48,735 nucleotides of DNA. Origin: Lachnospiraceae bacterium (GTDB taxonomy: Bacteria; Bacillota; Clostridia; Lachnospirales; Lachnospiraceae). The notes under the pieces are model-generated. The model saw nothing but the letters and a program-made list of their open reading frames with translations. It had not been told where the DNA came from and searched no databases. The translations under genes and the position numbers were made by a program. Where the stretch lies: positions 1-48,735 of the forward strand of contig JALCRM010000014.1 in the NCBI GenBank assembly GCA_022652545.1, written 5' to 3'. Shown piece by piece: positions 27,016 to 36,031 of the stretch (position 1 is its first letter; every line of letters begins with the position of its first letter).

Positions 27016-30000
27016 TTACTCTCCGGCCTGCCGGACCATGTCCGCGTAGGAATCAAAGCGGTATACGACAAAATTCCCGGATTCGTACAGGACCTCGGAG
27101 CCGCTGAATAATCCGGCCATCGGACTGTTCCGGATCTGTTCCCGGGTAAAGACGCACATGACCTTTCCCGACGGCTTTTCCGTCGCATGTGCTTTCACCT
27201 GAAGATGCACACACATCTGCATGATATCCTTCTGCTTATCGATGAATTCCGGCCAGTTGTAGGCCTCTATCCGGCCATCGCTCAGTTCAGTCAGAATATT
27301 GCCGTTCCAGTAGGATGAAAAGGACGCATAAATGCCGTTGCGTTCCGCTGCACTCACGATCGCGCGGTATTCGATATTGCTGTCTTCTCGCTGCGCCCCG
27401 TACCTGAGTCCTCCGACAACGGCTGTCAGCACACCGAATGCAATGAGAATCGGCATGATCCGGCTGTTCCGAACCTTTTTCCTGGCAATGTAAGCAGTAT
27501 CCTCGACAATGACAAAAACGATGAGCGGCAGCCAGTACCTGTGATGATAAGGCATATTGGTAAAGGAATAGAGAAGCATCATGCAGATCGTACCAGCAAA
27601 AAACAGTGACATCAGGCTCTTTTCCGCAAAAGTGGATTCCTTTTTCCTCACTGCATCCTTCACTGCAAGGACAAAAACCAGGATGAGGAAAGTGCCGAAA
27701 AGGTCTCCCGCAAGGGACAGCGGAAGATTGGCTTTATCAAAACCGAATCCCAGGGTAACAGGCAGTCCGGTGGCTACCTGCATGATTTTTTTCAGATCCG
27801 GTTTCCGGAAGGTAAGGCCCGAATAATCTCTGAATGAAAATACAGTGGTCAGATAAAAACGATTGATCAGGTATCCTGCCATTCCGCAGATGAACGAACA
27901 CGTGCTGATCAGAAGATACCGGCTGCGTACGGAAGCATCCCCTTCTCCTTCCGCACTTCTGTCCTCGCGTTTCCTTCCGTTCAGCCACAAAAACAGTGCG
28001 CTTATTTCCAGGGGGATGTACAGGACCATCGGCTGCCTCGGCCCGCCGAGTCCCGCGCCCAGGGAAAGGGCGGCCGTCAGGACAAGACTCAGGATCTTCC
28101 GGCGTTTGTTTTGACTGTCCAGATACAGGTAGAGCAGGCCCATCGTAATAAAAGAGATAAAGACATGCGGAACATAATAAGATCCTTTTATAATGAACCA
28201 GAAATATTCTTCAGAAAAAGGTACCATCAGCAGGGCGCTAAGGAGCAGCGACCGGTTTCTGCTGATCTTCATCCTCCGGCCGAGAAAATATGCACTGAAG
28301 CCCAGCAGAGCGACAAGGATCGTCTCTCCCACGATCCGCACTTTGCGCCAGCTGGAAAAGACATAGAACAGAGGCGCAAAAACGAGCTGCGTATTGAGCA
28401 CCCTCAGTTCTGTAAAATAATACCAGTTCCCGGAGACGATAGTATGTTCCTCCGAAATCAGTTTTGAAAGCACCAGCTCGGAAGACTGGTCGGTGTCGAT
28501 CCGGTTCGAGAGATAGTACCTGAAATACTGAAATGCCGTAAACAGGCACAGCACGGGTATTGCAAAACAGACCGCGCTGATGAACTGCTTCGATATTTTC
28601 GGTCTTCTCCAGTGTATCGCCGTGCCGCGCAGGGCCAGCAGGGCCGCAAACAGGATCCAGGCATCGAGGCTTACGGCCGCACCTGTCCTGAGCCCGGGGA
28701 TACGATACGAAAACACGATATCATTTGCGCCTTTTCCGATCGGCACAGCCATCAGGCCGCTGACATCCGTGATCTCCGTTTCCGTCCCGTTTACATATGC
28801 CGTCCATCCCTGATCGTAGGGAATGCTGGCGAAGGCATAGCACGCCTGTTCCGCATTTCCCGTGATCTCAAAGCCGTTTTTATCCATCTTCACGATCTGG
28901 AGCTTATTCCGCAGACTTTCCCTTACAGCCTTCTTGATATATACGGAAAGGTTCTTTTCGCCGTCCGGCGGAAGTTTTGACAGATCGAAGCTTTCAAGGA
29001 CACCGGAATATTCCTGCACCCTGTCATCCGGCACGACCATTGCGTGGATGGACGCGATGGCCTTCCGGGTATTGTCAAGCGTATCAAAAACAGACCTGGG
29101 AAGATAATATCTGTATGCATAGGAGATCGGGCAGCATTCCCGTTCCGTAACATGTGACTGGTCGGCAATGACATATTTTCCGGCCAGCCACTCGCTCATC
29201 CCGGGTATTTTTCCGTAATTCAGGCTGTTGACGGTACGTGTATAGCCAAACGCCTCATTCAGTTCAAAGATGGATGCGCTGACGGTGGAACTGAAACTGG
29301 CAGGTCCCGCTGCCACGGTGCTGATCCCGCCGATGTATTCGTACAGATTTCCTGAGGTGGCATAGCGGTAATTGATGTCATAGTTCTCAGCCTGCGCCGC
29401 AAGCGAATATTTCACAAGGAGCTGAGACGGGTCACCTCCGTGGTTGTCCCTTAGGGAATGGATGGCCCAGGTCGTTGAGCAGACCGCCACGGCTGCCGTC
29501 ATGATAAAGGTCAGTTTTCGTGCGTTTTTCCTTTTGCTGAATACGAGCAGCATAATGAGGCCTGCCGCGGAAAGAATGACAAACCCGGCAAACACCAGCG
29601 GCCTCCGGATGGCTCTTATGTCCGTTCTCTCAGACCACGGCAGAAGCGTCAGATACGCCGTAAACAGCATCAGGGAAACGAGGACCGCTTTCGCTGATCC
29701 CGCGACCGGATACTCGGTCATGTTCTCAAAGACAACGGCTGACGCCAGCGCCATGATCAGGATGAACATGTACCACCATCTCCAGTAGCTTTGGGAAAAC
29801 ATATAAAAACTGCTGTTGAACAGCGGAATGAAGGAAATGACGAGCAGGATCAGAAGCAGTCTCCGCAGCCAGCCGCGCCGTTTCCGGCAATAGGCCAGGA
29901 CCAGCGAAAGGCCGACGCCCGGCAGGTATGCGCCTTTGGAGCTGTAATCTCTTCCCTGTATGCAGGACTGAAGTCTCATATTGTCGCCGGGAAGAAGGAA

Positions 30001-30897
30001 AGCCTTGATGAGCTGCAGACAGGTCCTGCTGTTATAGACCAGTCCGCTGTCTCCATATATTTTCGCGCCGGCACGCGGCAGGGTCACGATATAGCAGACG
30101 GAAGGCCAGAACAGGATAAATGCCATGCCCACTCCGAGCACTCCCTCTCCGAGTACCCGCAGGAATTTCACGGCATCCTTTTTTTCGGGATGCAGCGTTC
30201 CGAACCTGCAGAAATAATAGATCGCCAGAAAGATGATCTCACCGACAAACAGGAAATAGTTCAGAAAACAGTTGATCGCCACGGACAGCGCAAAAAGTCC
30301 CTTTTTCCCGTTCTCCGCGAGGTCATCGAGCCCGATCAGCATCAGCGGAAACAGCGCCACGGCGTCATGGAAGCAGTAAAACATAAGATTTACAGTCTGA
30401 AATCCGGAGAAGGCATACAGCAGGGCTCCGAATACCGCCGATGTCTCCTTTTTGACATAGCGTCTGAGGTACAGATAGGATGTACCGCCCGCCAGGCCGT
30501 ATTTGAGCATATAGATCCAGCCAACCGCATAGGGGACCTTCGATGTCGGAAGAAGGAACAGGATCCAGAAAAAGGGGCTGCCAAGCTGCGAAAAACTGTA
30601 CGCTGCGATGGTATTCGTTCCGAGATCAGCACTGTAGATCCATCCGAACCCGTTTTCCCTGATCTCCCTGATGGCGCCGATCGTAAAAGGCATCTGCTGC
30701 GTATTGAAATCACTGCGGATGGAAAAGAAGCCGTTCCCCCTGACAATAAAGTATATAAATGAGCAAAAGGCCAGAAGCAGGCAGATGCCGAAGCTCAGGT
30801 AAAAGTATCTGTCCCTGTACCATGCCCCGGCCTGTGCGATTTTCGCTTCCTGCGCATTCTGTGCGTGCTCTGCGTTCTTTGCATTCACTGCGTTCAC
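27016..30897 (-). CDS. YfhO-family membrane protein fused to a second GT-C-like membrane module
   Basis: A 1293-residue protein. The N-terminal half (about 25-690) matches the YfhO family: RSDFNTQQMPF after the first helix, LGSPFFWILFLLP, GLAGGTSYLYLRRYV and FGALLYAFSGF, with a long extracytoplasmic domain near 480-690. The C-terminal half (about 700-1293) is a second polytopic module (SNRIDTDQSSELVL, GNWYYFTELRVL) that resembles the 536-residue neighbour. YfhO homologues take part in glycosylating lipoteichoic acid and other envelope polymers. The start is GTG 30897 (or GTG three codons later), followed by an odd Asn/Ala/Gln-rich tail (NAEHAQNAQEAKIAQA). Functions of the two halves are inferred. 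Confidence 0.72.
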   Translation of the reverse strand: MNAVNAKNAEHAQNAQEAKIAQAGAWYRDRYFYLSFGICLLLAFCSFIYFIVRGNGFFSIRSDFNTQQMPFTIGAIREIRENGFGWIYSADLGTNTIAAYSFSQLGSPFFWILFLLPTSKVPYAVGWIYMLKYGLAGGTSYLYLRRYVKKETSAVFGALLYAFSGFQTVNLMFYCFHDAVALFPLMLIGLDDLAENGKKGLFALSVAINCFLNYFLFVGEIIFLAIYYFCRFGTLHPEKKDAVKFLRVLGEGVLGVGMAFILFWPSVCYIVTLPRAGAKIYGDSGLVYNSRTCLQLIKAFLLPGDNMRLQSCIQGRDYSSKGAYLPGVGLSLVLAYCRKRRGWLRRLLLILLVISFIPLFNSSFYMFSQSYWRWWYMFILIMALASAVVFENMTEYPVAGSAKAVLVSLMLFTAYLTLLPWSERTDIRAIRRPLVFAGFVILSAAGLIMLLVFSKRKNARKLTFIMTAAVAVCSTTWAIHSLRDNHGGDPSQLLVKYSLAAQAENYDINYRYATSGNLYEYIGGISTVAAGPASFSSTVSASIFELNEAFGYTRTVNSLNYGKIPGMSEWLAGKYVIADQSHVTERECCPISYAYRYYLPRSVFDTLDNTRKAIASIHAMVVPDDRVQEYSGVLESFDLSKLPPDGEKNLSVYIKKAVRESLRNKLQIVKMDKNGFEITGNAEQACYAFASIPYDQGWTAYVNGTETEITDVSGLMAVPIGKGANDIVFSYRIPGLRTGAAVSLDAWILFAALLALRGTAIHWRRPKISKQFISAVCFAIPVLCLFTAFQYFRYYLSNRIDTDQSSELVLSKLISEEHTIVSGNWYYFTELRVLNTQLVFAPLFYVFSSWRKVRIVGETILVALLGFSAYFLGRRMKISRNRSLLLSALLMVPFSEEYFWFIIKGSYYVPHVFISFITMGLLYLYLDSQNKRRKILSLVLTAALSLGAGLGGPRQPMVLYIPLEISALFLWLNGRKREDRSAEGEGDASVRSRYLLISTCSFICGMAGYLINRFYLTTVFSFRDYSGLTFRKPDLKKIMQVATGLPVTLGFGFDKANLPLSLAGDLFGTFLILVFVLAVKDAVRKKESTFAEKSLMSLFFAGTICMMLLYSFTNMPYHHRYWLPLIVFVIVEDTAYIARKKVRNSRIMPILIAFGVLTAVVGGLRYGAQREDSNIEYRAIVSAAERNGIYASFSSYWNGNILTELSDGRIEAYNWPEFIDKQKDIMQMCVHLQVKAHATEKPSGKVMCVFTREQIRNSPMAGLFSGSEVLYESGNFVVYRFDSYADMVRQAGE

Positions 30898-30920
30898 TGT
30901 TATTGTCTTCCCCCGTGCTT

Positions 30921-30926
30921 TATAAT
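30921..30926 (+). promoter_or_regulatory. Candidate -10 box of the MalY/PatB-like gene
   Basis: A perfect TATAAT lies 75 bp before ATG 31002 in the 104-bp gap to the divergent YfhO-fusion gene. No convincing -35 is present at the right distance, so the call rests on the -10 alone. Confidence 0.4.
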
Positions 30927-31001
30927 AGTATCATTTCCCGGCTGTTATACGAAGCAGCCGCTGTATTTTCATCCTGTTTGGACCCGGAGGAACAAACCAA
31001 T

Positions 31002-32210
31002 ATGATATATGATTTTACAACGATCATGGACAGACATGGGCGGGATTCGATCGCAGTGGATCCGGATACTGCCCCCTTCACCGGATTTCCGGCAGCCAAA
31101 CCCGGTTTCACACGCATTCCCATGTGGGTCGCCGACATGAATTTTGCCACCGCGCCGTCAATACAGGCCGCGATCACAGAGCGGGTAAAACATCCTGCAT
31201 TCGGCTACTTCATGCCCCGCCCGGAATACTATGATGCGATCATCGGCTGGCAGTCGCGCAGGAACGGTGTCACCGGGCTGCGGCAGGAAGACATCGCCTA
31301 TGAAAACGGCGTGCTCGGAGGTGTGATCTCTGCGCTGAATGTGCTGTGCTCACGCGGAGACCGCGTTCTGCTGCAGTCCCCCACCTACATCGGCTTCACG
31401 GAAGTTCTGGAGAACAACGGCTACCGCATCGTCCTGAATCCCATGAAAACCGACGGACAGGGCGTCTGGCGCATCGATCTCGCCGACCTTGAAGAGAAGC
31501 TGAAAACGCAGGCGATCCACGCCGCGGTCTTCTGTTCGCCGCACAATCCCACAGGGCGGGTCTGGGAGCGGGATGAAATAGAGCAGGTAATGGATCTTTA
31601 CCGCCGCTATGACGTACACGTCGTCTCGGACGAAATATGGTCGGACATCCTGCTTGACGGACACCGGCACATTCCCACACAGTCCGTCTCGGACGACGCC
31701 AGACTGCGCACCGTTGCCCTCTATGCGCCTTCCAAGACCTTCAATCTGGCAGGACTGGTCGGCTCCTATCACATCATCTATGACCGCACACTGCGCGACC
31801 GCGTCGCGAAAGAATCTTCTCTGTCCGGCTACAATACGATGAACCTGCTGTCCATGTACGCCCTGATCGGTGCTTTTTCTCCGGAAGGCGCGGAATGGAC
31901 AGATGAACTCTGCAGCGTGCTCAGCAAAAACGCCGCGTTTGCCTGTGATTTCATTAAAAAGAGACTGGAAGGCGTTCACGCCGCGAGACCGCAGGGTACC
32001 TATATGCTCTTTCTTGACTGCTCTGAATGGTGCGCAAAACACGGCACAACGATCGAAGAGCTGCTCAGAAGGGGACAGGAATACGGTGTCCTCTGGCAGG
32101 ACGGCCGCCCGTTCCACGGCCCGTGCCACATCCGCATGAACCTTGCTCTTCCGCTCTCCCTTGTCGAAGAAGCTTTCGACCGGCTCAGCAGATATGTATT
32201 TGTGCAGTGA
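31002..32210 (+). CDS. MalY/PatB-family PLP-dependent C-S lyase or aminotransferase
   Basis: A 402-residue fold I PLP enzyme of the class I/II aminotransferase superfamily, subgroup MalY/PatB. These enzymes usually split cystathionine or cysteine conjugates into homocysteine or a thiol, pyruvate and ammonia; some act as aminotransferases. Motifs are the N-terminal IPMWVADMNFATAPSI (typical of this subgroup), FCSPHNPTGRVW, DEIWSDILL and the PLP-lysine site YAPSKTFNLAGL. ATG 31002 is chosen because GGAGG precedes it and the protein then begins as the family does; the longer frame from 30759 has no such support. It is a single plus-strand gene convergent with the flippase gene, and 9 bp separate the two stops. 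Confidence 0.9.
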   Translation: MIYDFTTIMDRHGRDSIAVDPDTAPFTGFPAAKPGFTRIPMWVADMNFATAPSIQAAITERVKHPAFGYFMPRPEYYDAIIGWQSRRNGVTGLRQEDIAYENGVLGGVISALNVLCSRGDRVLLQSPTYIGFTEVLENNGYRIVLNPMKTDGQGVWRIDLADLEEKLKTQAIHAAVFCSPHNPTGRVWERDEIEQVMDLYRRYDVHVVSDEIWSDILLDGHRHIPTQSVSDDARLRTVALYAPSKTFNLAGLVGSYHIIYDRTLRDRVAKESSLSGYNTMNLLSMYALIGAFSPEGAEWTDELCSVLSKNAAFACDFIKKRLEGVHAARPQGTYMLFLDCSEWCAKHGTTIEELLRRGQEYGVLWQDGRPFHGPCHIRMNLALPLSLVEEAFDRLSRYVFVQ

Positions 32211-32219
32211 CCGCTGAGA

Positions 32220-33242
32220 TCACGATATTCTGACGGTCGCATATTTTCTCTGTACGAGCCGCAGCAGGACCGCCAGCATGCCGAGCAGCATCAGCATGTA
32301 AAAATCTATGCCTCTCACCACCAGCATGGTAGGGCCCAGGAATGTACCGAGCAGCGTCCCGAAAACGTTGTGATAAAGCAGTTCCGTGATCCCCTGTGCG
32401 CCCGGGAGCGGGAGCATTTCCACTGCCACGTAGATCGCGGCCTGCAGAAGCGAGATCTTGAGAAAACCCGGGTCCTTCATGCCGAATCCCATGCAGACGA
32501 ACCATGTCAGGATATACAGAGAGATACGCTGTATAAAAGAGAAAAAGAAAAGATAGGCCACCCGGCCCTTATGCCCGACCAGAAAGCTGACCGCGCTCCT
32601 GTATCCGTCTATGAAACCGTCGATGCTTTCGATCCTCCCTGAGGAGGGTTTCATGAGGTGGATGCGGACCAGAAAAGATTCAACGGCCTTGATGATACGG
32701 TGCAGCACACCGGGCGCCGCCATGGCGCCGAAAATAAAGAGAGCCGTCAGCGTGTTGAGGGTAAGCCCCAGATAGTAGATATATATATATCCCTGAAAAT
32801 AAGTGTGCAGAAGACCGCTGCAGAAGAGCAGCAGCAGGATGCCGACAACGGAAAGAATGAGACGGCTGAAAAAGGCCAGCGTCATAAGGATCACTGAGCT
32901 GTCCGCCATGCTGTTGCCGTCTTTTTTCATGTAATAGAGCTGCATGGGCTGGCCGCCGGAAGAAGAAGGTGTGATGCCGGAGTAAAAATAGCCGATGAAG
33001 GAATAGGATATACAGCGCAGGAGTGAATTCCGGTGTCCCAGCAGGCGGAGCAGATCCCAGATCATACAGCCCTCACTGGCGACAAAAAACAGAGCGCATG
33101 CAACGGCCGGGATCAGCCAGATCACCTTGGCGCCGCGAAAAGCCAGCGACATCTGCGTGAGGTCATTGTTGCGCAGTACCGTATAAAAAGTCAGGCCCAT
33201 GACAAGAAAGAAGAAAACTGCGTTCAGTACCTTCTTTTTCAT
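32220..33242 (-). CDS. Lysylphosphatidylglycerol-synthase-TM / UPF0104-type flippase
   Basis: A 340-residue integral membrane protein with about 8 helices and no C-terminal aminoacyl-transferase domain, so it is not a full MprF. The conserved motifs YSFIGYFYSGITPSSSGGQP and VEMLPLPGAQGITE are hallmarks of this family. ATG 33242 is preceded by GGGGGT. It follows the GT2 gene by 45 bp on the same strand and probably shares its transcript. This suggests movement of a lipid or lipid-linked glycan, possibly one made by that transferase. The substrate is inferred. Confidence 0.82.
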   Translation of the reverse strand: MKKKVLNAVFFFLVMGLTFYTVLRNNDLTQMSLAFRGAKVIWLIPAVACALFFVASEGCMIWDLLRLLGHRNSLLRCISYSFIGYFYSGITPSSSGGQPMQLYYMKKDGNSMADSSVILMTLAFFSRLILSVVGILLLLFCSGLLHTYFQGYIYIYYLGLTLNTLTALFIFGAMAAPGVLHRIIKAVESFLVRIHLMKPSSGRIESIDGFIDGYRSAVSFLVGHKGRVAYLFFFSFIQRISLYILTWFVCMGFGMKDPGFLKISLLQAAIYVAVEMLPLPGAQGITELLYHNVFGTLLGTFLGPTMLVVRGIDFYMLMLLGMLAVLLRLVQRKYATVRIS

Positions 33243-33287
33243 CTGCTACCCCCGCAGAGAGACCGCGTCTGCCTGAAAGCGCCAGGC

Positions 33288-34328
33288 TCAATTGAATTTG
33301 AACAATTTCCTGGAAACGTAATATCCGCCGCAGACGATCTTCCTGCCGGCTTTTCCCGGAAGCATCGTAAGGGAACTCAGCGACCTGTGCTTCAGTATAT
33401 CGTACAGGACCGGGTCCGTTTTCCTTGCTTCCTGCCACAGCGCCGCGGTCTCCGAAACAGACTGGTCTGTATTGATCTTGTACAGCAGTACTGTGGTCAT
33501 GGAATACATCATGGAAATATAGCGGGACATATAAGATGCCAGCCGGGGTTCCCGGGTGCGGATCTCCTGCAGGTCGGCCGCATGCAGCAGAAAACGTGTT
33601 ACCATGACCTGCTGGTCGATGCGCTTGAGCAGATTTTCCGCGCTCACAGACTGGTCTGCCCGTCCGATATAATAGTGATAGAGATCACAGTTGATGTAAT
33701 AAAGATACTTCGTGTACGGCAGCGGCTGATATGCATATACATTGTCAACGTAAAAAGAATGCTCCGGCAGTTTCAGTCCGCTCTCCCTGGGGATCCTCGT
33801 ACGATAGATCATGGAATGCATGACAAAATACTGTGAAAGCGCAAACCTGCCGACATCCTTCCATTCCGTGATCCGGTCCGGATGCAGGACATTGCGGTAG
33901 CGCACAGAGTGGGTCACGCCATTGTTCAGATGATCAAAAATATAATTGCAGATAATGATATCAGGTGTGACTGTCCCCTGGTTGCGCATGCGGATCATGC
34001 AGAAGCTCTTCAGGCGTGTCATCAGTTCGCCGACAGCGGATGAATCGAGCCAGTCATCAGAATCGACTACCATAAAATAGAGGCCTGCTGCCAGTTCAAG
34101 CCCCTTGTTTACTCCGGAGCCATGCCCTCCGTTCGGTTTGTCTATTGCCCGAACGATCTCAGGGTAACGGCTTGCGTATTCGTGTGCGATCTCGCCGGTC
34201 CGGTCCGTCGAGCCATCGTTGATCAGAATGATCTCGGCGTCATTGCCTGCTGCCAGAAGCGAATTGATACACCGATCCATGTAGCTTTCGGAATTGTAGC
34301 ATGGAACCACAAAGGTTATATATTTCAT
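33288..34328 (-). CDS. Family 2 glycosyltransferase
   Basis: A 346-residue GT-A-fold transferase. The N-terminus FVVPCYNSESYMDRCINSLL and ILINDGSTDRTGEIA are classic for GT2. VVDSDDWLD supplies the metal-binding Asp cluster. The C-terminal about 120 residues are helical, with no obvious membrane helix. ATG 34328 is chosen because the domain starts there; its ribosome-binding site (AGGAAG, 15 nt away) is weak. The gene is divergent from the CBS pair and is followed by the flippase gene. It probably adds a sugar to a lipid-linked or wall glycan. Donor and acceptor are unknown. Confidence 0.88.
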   Translation of the reverse strand: MKYITFVVPCYNSESYMDRCINSLLAAGNDAEIILINDGSTDRTGEIAHEYASRYPEIVRAIDKPNGGHGSGVNKGLELAAGLYFMVVDSDDWLDSSAVGELMTRLKSFCMIRMRNQGTVTPDIIICNYIFDHLNNGVTHSVRYRNVLHPDRITEWKDVGRFALSQYFVMHSMIYRTRIPRESGLKLPEHSFYVDNVYAYQPLPYTKYLYYINCDLYHYYIGRADQSVSAENLLKRIDQQVMVTRFLLHAADLQEIRTREPRLASYMSRYISMMYSMTTVLLYKINTDQSVSETAALWQEARKTDPVLYDILKHRSLSSLTMLPGKAGRKIVCGGYYVSRKLFKFN

Positions 34329-34438
34329 TCGTTTGGTCTTTCGCTTCCTGATTTTCTTTTGGAAATTATCTTTTTTGACTATATCATTTATACGGTCCGA
34401 ACACAAATATGGTTGATAAAAGACGCGGCACTTTGCGC

Positions 34439-34444
34439 TATAAT
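34439..34444 (+). promoter_or_regulatory. Candidate -10 box of the CBS-protein pair
   Basis: A perfect TATAAT lies 51 bp before ATG 34495. A TTGATA box is 20 bp upstream, longer than the usual 17 bp, so the promoter is only partly canonical. Confidence 0.4.
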
Positions 34445-34494
34445 AAATACAGTCCGCAGCACAGAAAATTTTCTTAAAAACCAGGAGGCAGGCC

Positions 34495-35199
34495 ATGTCC
34501 GAATCATCCGGCAATGCAGATCGTTTTCTTACCGCCATTGATAAAATCGAAAGTGAACTCAGGGAAAAGGCAAAGGCAGCCCCGGACGCCGAATTCAGCG
34601 ATCTGCTGAAAGCCTGCAACTGGAACAACCGCACCGTCAGGGTAAATATGGTTCTGCTCCAGTCCCTTTCCGAGATCCGCCGGGCGATCGTACTCGACCG
34701 CGGCGGAAAACAAGTTCTTTTAGCCACGCCTTCTGACAATACCGTGTCAGAAGCCGAGCGCATGGCCGAACTTCTTTCCCGTCATTTCAACGTCCTGGAT
34801 TTTGCCAGCAAGCCGGTCCGGACCCTTCCTACGGATACGCCCGCCATAGATGCATTTAACCGCATGAAGGAACTGCATACGTCAAAGTTCCCTGTCTACC
34901 AGGAAGCAAAGTATGTGGGCTTTATCACAATGGAAGCGATCGCCTTCTGGTGCATGGGAGGAAAAGATGCCTCCGCTCCCGTGAGCCAGGTCCTGGCAAA
35001 TTATTCGCAGAATGAGGTCGTGCTCTTCCTCGGAAAAGACCGTGATGCACAGGACGCCCTGTCAGCCTATTCCGACCTGATCCAGAAGGGCAACAACCTC
35101 ATGGCTGTCATTGTGACCGAGACCGGCAGTCCTTCCGAACCGCCCCTCGGATTCCTGACAGTGTCCGATATGCCGAAGGTAATGGCTGCCTACAACTGA
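34495..35199 (+). CDS. CBS-domain protein, copy 1
   Basis: A 234-residue cytoplasmic protein. The N-terminal about 100 residues are helical. A CBS pair (about 105-230) follows, with the patterns DAFNRMKELHTSKFPVYQEA, KYVGFITMEAIAFWCMGG and PPLGFLTVSDMPKVM. CBS pairs usually sense adenine nucleotides or related ligands. ATG 34495 has AGGAGG close by. The next gene is a clear paralogue, 34 bp downstream. In that paralogue the N-terminal domain carries R-N-T-I-V-H; here the matching position reads R-R-A-I-V-L, so the His is lost. No catalytic domain is attached, so a regulatory role is most likely. Confidence 0.8.
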   Translation: MSESSGNADRFLTAIDKIESELREKAKAAPDAEFSDLLKACNWNNRTVRVNMVLLQSLSEIRRAIVLDRGGKQVLLATPSDNTVSEAERMAELLSRHFNVLDFASKPVRTLPTDTPAIDAFNRMKELHTSKFPVYQEAKYVGFITMEAIAFWCMGGKDASAPVSQVLANYSQNEVVLFLGKDRDAQDALSAYSDLIQKGNNLMAVIVTETGSPSEPPLGFLTVSDMPKVMAAYN

Positions 35200-35233
35200 C
35201 CCGACCCGGGCGTTTCCTATGGAGGAAAGTGAT

Positions 35234-35950
35234 ATGTCAGAGACATTTGTACCCGATAACAACACTTCGCGTTTTCTTAATTCCTTCGCGGTCATAGAAG
35301 AGAAGATGAATGAGATTTTGCACCCGGATCACTATATTTCATTTGCAAAATCAGTTTCCCTGTGTGCGGCAAAAAACCGTGTGATACGTGAGAATCAGTC
35401 TATCCTCGGCAATTATCGGCAGCTGCGCAATACGATCGTCCATCAGCGCGATGCGGGCAAGGAACTGGTCGCCGCACCGACGGAAGAAACGGCAGACGAC
35501 ATCGAACGTATCGCCAATGAACTCACAAAACCCGTAACCGTCCTCGAGTGCGCAGTCACCCCGATCAGGATCATCTCCTCCGGCGATGCCATAACGGCGG
35601 CCTTTGACAAAATGAGATCCCTCGGCAGCACAAAGATACCCTGTTTTGACAGCGTTCAGTACAAGGGTCTGCTCACTGCGGAATCGCTGGCCTACTGGTG
35701 CTGCGATCCTTCCAAAGACCGGATCACCACCGTCAGCCAGGTAATGGAACTGGCACCGAAGGAAGAAAATGTCGAATTCCTCGCTGCCGACCACCCCGCC
35801 TATGAGATCCTGCACGTATTCGGAAAAGCCATGGATGAAGGCAGGGAACTGCAGGCCATCATCGTAACGGAGAGCGGCGGAAGCAACGAGATCCCTCTGG
35901 GGATCATAACGCTGAAGGATCTTCCGAACGTGATCAGCCGGATACGCTGA
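35234..35950 (+). CDS. CBS-domain protein, copy 2, with HEPN-like R-x4-H motif
   Basis: A 238-residue paralogue of the preceding protein with the same layout: a helical N-terminal domain (about 1-100) and a CBS pair (about 105-236; AAFDKMRSLGSTKIPCF, YKGLLTAESLAYWCCD, IPLGIITLKDLPNVI). The helical part contains YRQLRNTIVHQRD, which fits the R-x4-H signature and setting of HEPN-type RNase or nucleotidyltransferase-partner folds. This is a by-eye match. ATG 35234 is used because GGAGGAAAGTGAT precedes it; the ATG at 35219 lies on top of that site. The pair is probably co-transcribed. Its role could be a nucleotide-sensing switch, but this is unproven. Confidence 0.78.
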   Translation: MSETFVPDNNTSRFLNSFAVIEEKMNEILHPDHYISFAKSVSLCAAKNRVIRENQSILGNYRQLRNTIVHQRDAGKELVAAPTEETADDIERIANELTKPVTVLECAVTPIRIISSGDAITAAFDKMRSLGSTKIPCFDSVQYKGLLTAESLAYWCCDPSKDRITTVSQVMELAPKEENVEFLAADHPAYEILHVFGKAMDEGRELQAIIVTESGGSNEIPLGIITLKDLPNVISRIR

Positions 35951-35966
35951 CAGAAGCCTGCACGAC

Positions 35967-35988
35967 CCGCCGGCAGAACCACCGGCGG
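35967..35988. terminator. Weak hairpin between convergent CBS and AraC genes
   Basis: A 7-bp perfect GC stem (ccgccgg / ccggcgg) with an 8-nt loop follows the CBS copy 2 stop by 16 bp. There is no U-tract on either strand, so it may be an inefficient terminator or an end-stabilising hairpin. Confidence 0.35.
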
Positions 35989-36031
35989 AAACATGTGCGG
36001 CCGGAATGGCACCTGCCTCCTGCGTCTTATC

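Noticed and set aside
29791..30762. Plus-strand ORF of 323 codons
   Set aside because: It is antisense to the YfhO-like part and is charged and unstructured in composition, without a start site.
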